Positions 5,831 through 10,429 of a stretch of 10,429 nt of DNA are shown piece by piece (position 1 is the first letter of the stretch; every line of letters begins with the position of its first letter). The DNA is from Actinomycetes bacterium (lineage in GTDB: Bacteria > Actinomycetota > Acidimicrobiia > Acidimicrobiales > Bog-793): contig JAJYGM010000162.1 in NCBI GenBank assembly GCA_021785095.1, positions 1-10,429 on the forward strand. The letters run 5' to 3'. The translations under genes were made by a program, and so were the position numbers. A model generated the notes under the pieces. The model ran no database searches, was not told the origin of the DNA, and worked only from the letters and a program-made list of their open reading frames with translations.

Positions 5831-6432
5831 GAGTCACCACCTCCTGTCGATGTCGTCGATGTCGTCGATGTCGATCTCGACGATGTCGATCTCGACGATG
5901 TCGATGTCGACGGGTGCCTGGATGACGGGGACCTCGACGACGGTGGCGTCGTCGCGCTGGCCGAGGAGGAGTCGCCCGAGCTGCTGTCACTGCTCGAAGA
6001 CGACGGGCTGCCCGAGCTCGAGACGGGGAGCAAGGCCGAGAAGGGGACGGTGACGACCGTCACCCTGGGCACCACGACCCGGGTCTGCGACGGCGGTGCG
6101 ACGATGCTGGGCGCGCTCGCCTGAGTCGTGGTGACCGACGCACCCGCCACCTCGTGGGCGGCGGCCGGATGGGTCCGCGCGTGCGGCGCCGCCGGCACGG
6201 TGGTCACCGAGGTGGGGGACGCCGCGGCCCGCGGCAGCTGGCGGCCGACCGGCGCAGCGGCCGGCAGCGAGCCCGACGAGCTCGGTCCCATCCCAATCGA
6301 GGCGAGCCACGCGGCCAGCACCGCGAACGCGAGGAACCCCACGTAGAGCAGAGGGAGGCGGACGGTCCGGCGCGTGGGCGACGCAGCTTGGATCGCGGAG
6401 GCGACGGGATCGCGGCGAGAGTCAGGGGTCAC
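5827..6432 (-). CDS. Single-pass membrane protein with Ser/Thr-rich extracellular tail, unknown
   Basis: A 201-residue protein I do not recognise. A short basic cytoplasmic N-terminus (1-25, ending TRRTVR) precedes one membrane segment (about 26-48, LPLLYVGFLAFAVLAAWLASIGM). After it comes an extracellular Ala/Pro/Ser/Thr-rich region. It contains a more ordered stretch, TRVVVPRVTVVTVPFSALLP (117-136), and ends in a run of Ser, Thr, Arg and Asp (SSSSSDSSSGDSSS, then TSSRS-type repeats, then TGGGDS). There is no cleavage motif or sorting signal. The composition is that of a mucin-like stalk and could be O-glycosylated (inference). GTG at 6432 is chosen because GGAG lies 9 bp upstream and the gene before it stops 16 bp away. 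It sits between UDP-glucose dehydrogenase and a sensor kinase, so it may be a glycan substrate, an export accessory, or a partner of the kinase's sensor domain. Confidence 0.7.
   Translation of the reverse strand: MTPDSRRDPVASAIQAASPTRRTVRLPLLYVGFLAFAVLAAWLASIGMGPSSSGSLPAAAPVGRQLPRAAASPTSVTTVPAAPHARTHPAAAHEVAGASVTTTQASAPSIVAPPSQTRVVVPRVTVVTVPFSALLPVSSSGSPSSSSSDSSSGDSSSASATTPPSSRSPSSRHPSTSTSSRSTSSRSTSTTSTTSTGGGDS
5840..5845 (-). promoter_or_regulatory. AGGAGG ribosome site at the membrane protein/kinase junction
   Basis: On the minus strand AGGAGG lies inside the last codons of the Ser/Thr-rich gene. It is 9 bp before the GTG at 5830 (small frame) and too near the in-frame kinase GTGs at 5840 and 5837. 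It may load ribosomes that then reach the kinase start at 5759 by coupling. Confidence 0.5.
5847..5911. repeat. In-frame 9-bp and 15-bp tandem repeats
   Basis: TCGATGTCG is repeated three times (5847-5873). Overlapping this, the 15-bp unit GATGTCGATCTCGAC occurs at 5867-5881 and 5882-5896, with a third copy at 5897-5911 changed at one base. Unit lengths are multiples of three, so copy-number changes would lengthen or shorten the Ser/Thr/Arg tail of the membrane protein without breaking its frame. Confidence 0.9.
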
Positions 6433-6448
6433 CAGCTGCTGCTCCGAG

Positions 6449-7858
6449 TCACTTGTCGGCAGCGCCTGCTGCCGCCACGGTGCGTCCGGCCGTCGTCCAC
6501 CGCAACGGCGTCCAGACCACAGGATAGAACGCGAGCGGCACCCCGCGTCCGACGCCGTAGACGCTGAGACCGGCGGCGGCCCAGCGGTCGAGGTCGAGCA
6601 CCCCCACCGCGTCGAACACGACCCGGCCGGCCATCTGCGTGGCCGTCGACGCCGGGTCCAGCGACCGGTACTCCTCGGACGCGACCGCCACCACCACGGC
6701 GTCGGCGCCGGCGACGGTGTCGGCGACGCTCGGCGATCGGGTGCCGGGGGGGAGGTCGGGTGTCGCCAGCGGGTCGTAGGCGGCCACCTCCGCACCGGCC
6801 GCCACCAGGTCGTGCACGATCTGGACCCCCGGCGAGTCCCTGGTGTCGTCGGTCCCCTCCTTGAAGGCGAGTCCGAGGACCCCGACGCGCCGACCCGGCA
6901 GGCCGCCGAGCACCAGCTCGAGGCGGTGGGCGACGGACCGGCGGGCATGGGTGTTCTGGGCCTCCGCCGCCGCGGCGAGCGTGGTGCGGGTGCCGGCCAC
7001 CTCGCCGAGGGCGATGAAGCCGGCGACGTCCTTTGGCAGGCAGGACCCGCCGTAGCCGGGACCGGGACGGAGGAACTCGGGGCCGACCCGATGGTCGGCT
7101 CCGACGCTCGCCAGCACCGGGCCCGCCTCGGTGCCGAGGGCGTCGCAGAGCTGGGCCACCTCGTTGGCGAACGAGATCTTGATGGCGAGGAAGGTGTTGG
7201 CGGCGTACTTCGCCAGCTCGGCGCCGCGTCGGTCGCAGAGGACGACCCGCGGGCCAGCCGGGTAGAGGTCGGCCACCAGCCGTGCCACGTCGGGGTCCTC
7301 GGCGCCGACCACCACCCGGTCGGGGGACAAGAAGTCCTCGACGGCCCGGGACTCGCGGAGGAACTCGGGGCTCGAGGCGACCTTGATGTGGACGCCGGGG
7401 CCGGCCTCCTCGGCACAGATCAGCTCGAGCGCCTCGCACGAGCCCGGTGGCACCGTGCTCTTGACCACCACCACCAGGTCGCTCGAGGCCGTCCTCGCCA
7501 GGGAGCGGGCGGCGTCGGCGAGGAAGCTCAGGTCCGGCTCGCCCGTCGGCTGCGGGGGCGTGCCCACGCAGAGGAACGCGACCGCCGCGCCCACGAGGGC
7601 CGACCCCACGTCCTCGGTGAACCGGAGGCGGCCGGCGGCCCGCCCGGCGGCGACCAGCTCTGCCAGGCCGGGCTCGTGGATGGGGATCCCGCCCGACTGC
7701 AAGACGGCCAGCCGGTCGGCGTCGCACTCGACGCAGGTGACGTCGTGCCCGAGATGGGCGAAGCACGCTGCCGCGGTGAGGCCGACGTACCCGGCCCCGA
7801 CCACGCACAGCCGACGACCGTCGCCGGCGAGCCGGGACGTCTCGACGACGCCCGGCAT
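6449..7858 (-). CDS. UDP-glucose 6-dehydrogenase (UDP-glucose/GDP-mannose dehydrogenase family)
   Basis: A 469-residue cytoplasmic enzyme that oxidises UDP-glucose to UDP-glucuronate with two NAD+. The N-terminal Rossmann motif is VVGAGYVGL (19-27), followed by an acidic residue in VECDADRL (43-50) and the CVGTP motif (97-101). The substrate region has SPEFLRES (163-170, where NPEFLREG is usual) and KYAANTFLAIKI (217-228). The catalytic cysteine is C273 in GYGGSCLPKD. The C-terminal domain has VLGLAFKEGTDDTRDSP. Length and all key residues fit an active enzyme. A related UDP-sugar or GDP-mannose dehydrogenase role cannot be excluded, but the pattern is closest to UGDH. The frame is open upstream to 7960; the ATG at 7858 is chosen because it follows the transporter stop by 1 bp (TGA-G-ATG). 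It likely supplies uronic-acid precursor for the glycan made and exported by the genes before it. Confidence 0.93.
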   Translation of the reverse strand: MPGVVETSRLAGDGRRLCVVGAGYVGLTAAACFAHLGHDVTCVECDADRLAVLQSGGIPIHEPGLAELVAAGRAAGRLRFTEDVGSALVGAAVAFLCVGTPPQPTGEPDLSFLADAARSLARTASSDLVVVVKSTVPPGSCEALELICAEEAGPGVHIKVASSPEFLRESRAVEDFLSPDRVVVGAEDPDVARLVADLYPAGPRVVLCDRRGAELAKYAANTFLAIKISFANEVAQLCDALGTEAGPVLASVGADHRVGPEFLRPGPGYGGSCLPKDVAGFIALGEVAGTRTTLAAAAEAQNTHARRSVAHRLELVLGGLPGRRVGVLGLAFKEGTDDTRDSPGVQIVHDLVAAGAEVAAYDPLATPDLPPGTRSPSVADTVAGADAVVVAVASEEYRSLDPASTATQMAGRVVFDAVGVLDLDRWAAAGLSVYGVGRGVPLAFYPVVWTPLRWTTAGRTVAAAGAADK

Positions 7859-7859
7859 C

Positions 7860-9671
7860 TCAGGCACCACCCGGCATGGCAGCCACGACTCCGGCGAGGT
7901 CGGCGACGTAGAGGTCGCGGTAGGCGGTCGGTGACCCGACGAGCTCGTGGTGGGTTCCATTTTCGACGATCCTTCCTTCCGAGAGCACGGAGATGCGGTA
8001 GCCGCTGGCGACGGCGGCGAGCTGGTGGGTGACGAGGAGGGTGGTCCGCCCCTCGCACAGCAGGTCGAGGGCGCCGACCACGACCGACCGGGTCGCGGCG
8101 TCCATGCCGGTGGTCGGCTCGTCGAGCAGCAGCACGGTGGCGTCGCGGGCCATCGCCCTCGCCAGGGCGATGCACTGGCGCTGGCCGCCTGACAGGCGCG
8201 ACCCGACCTCGCCCACCTCGGTGTCGTAGCCGTCGCAGAGACCGGCGAGCACCTCGTGGACCCCGACCACCCGGGCCGCGGCCACCGCGTCCGCCCGGGT
8301 GGTCCAGCGGGAGCCGTAGACCACGTTCTCCCACACGGTCGGGCGCAGGAGGGCGAGCTCCTGGGGCACCCAGGCGACCTGCTGGCGCAGCCAGTCGAGG
8401 TCGAGCTCTCTCACGTCGACCCCGTCGAGGCGCACGGCACCCGCCGTCGGATCAGCGAACCGGGGCACCAGGCGCAACAGGGTGCTCTTCCCGGACCCGG
8501 TCGCCCCGACGAACGCCCGGCGCTCTCCCGGCTCGACGTCGAGGGCGATGCCGGCGAGGACCGGCGAGGCGTCGGGGTAGGCGAACGTCACCCGCTCGAA
8601 GCTCACCCGCCCGCGCACCGCCGGCGCACGCCGGGCGACGGCGGGCCTGGGCACCTCCTCGTGGGTGTGGAGGATCTCCGAGACGCGCTCGGCCGACGCG
8701 TGCCCACGGCCGAGCATCCCGGCGAGCTTGGCCAGCTGGCGGGCCGGGGAGTACATGCCCCGGAAGTAGGCGGCGAAGAGGAGGAGGTCCCCCGCCGTGA
8801 GCCGGCCGGCGAGCACGTCGCGGGCGCCGATCAACATGACGAGGGCGACCGAGCAGGTCATGACGACTGTGACGATCGGGGTGAAGCGCGACTGGAGGAC
8901 CACCGCTCGGCGGTTGGCGTCCAGCCCTCGCCTGGCCAGGGCGCCGTAGCGGCCGGCCTCGAGGGTCTCGGTCCCCGACGCCTGCACCACCGGCAACGCC
9001 GTCAGCACCTGCTGGGCGGAGGTGGTGGCTTCACCCTCGGCGCGCCGCGCCTGCCGTTGGGAGTGCTTGATCGCGGCCATGTAGTGGCGGACGACGAGCA
9101 CCAAGAGGGGCACCATGCTCAGGGCGAGGAGGCTGAACTGCCAGTCGAGCACGAGCATGATCACGATCATCCCGGCGATGGTGAGACTGTTCTCGACCGC
9201 CATGGGCACCACGTTGACCACGACCGTCTGCATCGCCTGGACGTCGCCGCCCAGCCGGGCGAGGAGGTCGCCCTGGGTGCGGCGCTGGTGGAACCAGCGC
9301 GACTGGACCGACAGGTGCGCGAAGAGGCGGCACCGCAGGTCGTGGACGACCCGCTGGCCGGCCGAAGCGAGGAAGGCGGTGGCGCCGAAGGCGGTCACGC
9401 CCAGGAGCACCGCGATGCCGACCATGGCGGCGGTGAGGACGACCAGGCGGCCTGACGGCGTCGACGGCATCCACGACAGCACGCTCGGGAGCGGGTGATG
9501 GGCGAGCACGCTGTCGAAGACAAGTTTGAGTGGCACCGGAGCCACCCACTGCAGGCAGGCGCGCAGGGCGGAGAGGGCCACCCCGGCACCGACGGCGGCG
9601 CGGACCGGGCGCAGGTCGAGGTCCCATGCCCGGTGCAACCGGAGGAGCCTGAGCGTGCCGCCGGCCGTCAT
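7860..9671 (-). CDS. ABC exporter half-transporter (ABCB/MsbA-like)
   Basis: A 603-residue fused membrane-ATPase protein expected to work as a homodimer (or heterodimer with a partner outside the window), exporting lipids, glycolipids or other large substrates across the inner membrane. Six hydrophobic segments lie in residues ~25-310 (for example 80-103 and 160-195). The ATPase domain has Walker A GATGSGKST (389-397), Q-loop Q437, signature LSGGQRQ (493-499), Walker B VLLLDEPT (513-520, catalytic E518) and the switch histidine H549. All catalytic parts are intact. The D-loop region reads TTGMDAAT rather than the common TSALD. The ATG at 9671 overlaps the glycosyltransferase stop as ATGA, with GGGGGT just upstream; the frame extends further upstream only as an arginine-rich shadow of that gene. 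Position between a glycosyltransferase and UGDH points to a glycan or glycolipid substrate, which is inference. Confidence 0.95.
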   Translation of the reverse strand: MTAGGTLRLLRLHRAWDLDLRPVRAAVGAGVALSALRACLQWVAPVPLKLVFDSVLAHHPLPSVLSWMPSTPSGRLVVLTAAMVGIAVLLGVTAFGATAFLASAGQRVVHDLRCRLFAHLSVQSRWFHQRRTQGDLLARLGGDVQAMQTVVVNVVPMAVENSLTIAGMIVIMLVLDWQFSLLALSMVPLLVLVVRHYMAAIKHSQRQARRAEGEATTSAQQVLTALPVVQASGTETLEAGRYGALARRGLDANRRAVVLQSRFTPIVTVVMTCSVALVMLIGARDVLAGRLTAGDLLLFAAYFRGMYSPARQLAKLAGMLGRGHASAERVSEILHTHEEVPRPAVARRAPAVRGRVSFERVTFAYPDASPVLAGIALDVEPGERRAFVGATGSGKSTLLRLVPRFADPTAGAVRLDGVDVRELDLDWLRQQVAWVPQELALLRPTVWENVVYGSRWTTRADAVAAARVVGVHEVLAGLCDGYDTEVGEVGSRLSGGQRQCIALARAMARDATVLLLDEPTTGMDAATRSVVVGALDLLCEGRTTLLVTHQLAAVASGYRISVLSEGRIVENGTHHELVGSPTAYRDLYVADLAGVVAAMPGGA

Positions 9672-10429
9672 CGCACCCCCGTCATGGCGTCGATGGGCAC
9701 GGCGTCTGCAACCCGCTGCGCCACGCGCCGCCAGCTCAACCGGGCGACGGCCCGCGCCCACCCATCGGCTGCGTGCCGCCGGCGCTCGGCAGGGTCGGAG
9801 GCGAGCGCCACGATCGCGTCGGCCAGCGCGGCCGGGCATCCCGGGGGGACCAGCACGCCGCTCTCGCCGAGCAGCTCGCGCACCGGCGGAAAGTCGGACG
9901 CGACGACCGGCACCAGCGAGGCCATGGCCTCTGCCACCTTGAGGGGAGAGAAGTAGAAGGCCTCGGCCGGGAGGTACGGCGCGACGGCGAGGTCCATGGC
10001 TGCCAGGTACTCGGGGACCGTGCGGAAGGGCACCGCGCCCGTCATCGCCACCTGCACCGTGTCCCCCAGCCGCGCGACCGCACGCTCGACCGCCTCGCGT
10101 CCCGGACCGTCACCGACGACGAGCAGGGCGAGCGATGACCGGTCGCTCGCCAGCCCCACCGCCTCGACGAGCAGCTCGACGCCGTGCCACGGCTTGAGGC
10201 TGCCGGTGAACCCCACGACGACGCAGTCGTCGCCGAACCCGAGGTGGTGCCGGTGGCGTCGCCGCGCCTCGGCACGGCCGCGGGGCCCCAACGGGTCGAG
10301 GATCGCACCGTTGGGCACCACCGCGGTCCGCGCCGCCCCGAGGGCCGCTGCCCATGCCGCCAGCGGCTCGGACACCGCCACCACGGAGGCACCGGCCAGC
10401 GCCGCGCGCTCGGCGGCGGCCGCCTCCTC
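9668..10429 (-). CDS. Glycosyltransferase, GT-B fold, GT4-like (5' end cut by window)
   Basis: The C-terminal 253 residues of a glycosyltransferase; the frame is open through the right window edge, so the start and most of the N-terminal acceptor domain are missing. Visible are ASVVAVSEPLAAW (13-25, the end of the first Rossmann domain), VPNG (38-41), GFTGSLKPWHG (73-83, start of the donor domain), GDGPGR (106-111), the segment SPLKVAEAMASLVPVVASDFPPVRELL ending in the nucleotide-sugar binding Glu residues (about 161-187) and GVLVPPG. These are typical of GT4 retaining enzymes that transfer a sugar from a nucleotide donor to a lipid- or glycan-bound acceptor at the cytoplasmic face of the membrane. 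The exact donor cannot be told. It shares 4 bp with the ABC exporter, and is the first gene seen of the minus-strand unit. Confidence 0.9.
   Translation of the reverse strand, partial: EEAAAAERAALAGASVVAVSEPLAAWAAALGAARTAVVPNGAILDPLGPRGRAEARRRHRHHLGFGDDCVVVGFTGSLKPWHGVELLVEAVGLASDRSSLALLVVGDGPGREAVERAVARLGDTVQVAMTGAVPFRTVPEYLAAMDLAVAPYLPAEAFYFSPLKVAEAMASLVPVVASDFPPVRELLGESGVLVPPGCPAALADAIVALASDPAERRRHAADGWARAVARLSWRRVAQRVADAVPIDAMTGVR

Noticed and set aside
5760..5990. N-terminal extension of the kinase with RHRRD-type repeats
   Set aside because: It is the alternative-frame reading of the DNA repeat and end of the Ser/Thr-rich gene; no ribosome site supports the ATG at 5990, and a standard GTG lies at 5759.
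7859..7960. 34-residue N-terminal extension of UGDH
   Set aside because: It lies within the end of the ABC exporter and is low-complexity Ser/Thr/Pro; the ATG at 7858, 1 bp past the exporter stop, gives the expected length.
6374..8032. A 552-codon open frame on the plus strand opposite UGDH and the Ser/Thr-rich gene
   Set aside because: It is the antisense shadow of well-supported genes: composition is Gly/Arg/Ala-rich without domains, and long open antisense frames are expected at this GC content.
8256..9455. A 399-codon plus-strand open frame opposite the ABC exporter
   Set aside because: His/Gly/Glu/Asp-rich translation with no recognisable fold, lying wholly antisense to an exporter with every catalytic motif intact.
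9672..9839. 56-residue N-terminal extension of the ABC exporter
   Set aside because: Arg-rich sequence overlapping the glycosyltransferase in another frame; the ATG at 9671 with the ATGA overlap gives the normal half-transporter length.

Overview
This is a very GC-rich window, with coding frames ending almost always in G or C, frequent GTG starts and genes packed with 1-4 bp overlaps. That fits a high-GC actinobacterium (Actinomycetota). I cannot place it more precisely from sequence alone. The first ~120 bases are almost pure G and look like a contig-end sequencing artefact. The other end cuts through a glycosyltransferase gene, so this is probably a fragment of a (metagenomic) contig.

Left part, plus strand (164-1560): a two-gene metal-resistance operon. 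An ArsR/SmtB-family metal sensor carries both an ELCVCD cysteine motif and a CzrA-like D-x-H-x10-H-x2-H set. It overlaps by 4 bp a cation-diffusion-facilitator (CDF) zinc/cobalt-type exporter. An AT-rich inverted repeat lies across the start codon and probably serves as the operator of a leaderless, self-repressed promoter.

Middle (1561-3379): a convergent Prx5-type peroxiredoxin on the minus strand, then ~600 bp with no intact gene but with apparent remains of a NarL-type response regulator broken by frameshifts. A plus-strand histidine phosphatase (RHGE family) follows. Hairpins and a 17-bp tandem repeat occupy the two convergent gaps.

Right part, minus strand (10429 down to 3380): one tightly packed transcription unit. 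In order of transcription it holds a GT4-like glycosyltransferase (cut by the window end), an ABCB/MsbA-like half-transporter exporter, a UDP-glucose 6-dehydrogenase, a single-pass Ser/Thr-rich surface protein with in-frame DNA repeats, a HAMP-containing sensor histidine kinase and an OmpR/PhoB-type response regulator. The first three make sense together as synthesis and export of a glycan or glycolipid that may contain uronic acid. The kinase/regulator pair at the end of the same unit suggests that the locus carries its own envelope-sensing control, with the unknown Ser/Thr-rich membrane protein as a candidate partner. This gene arrangement is the most interesting part of the window.
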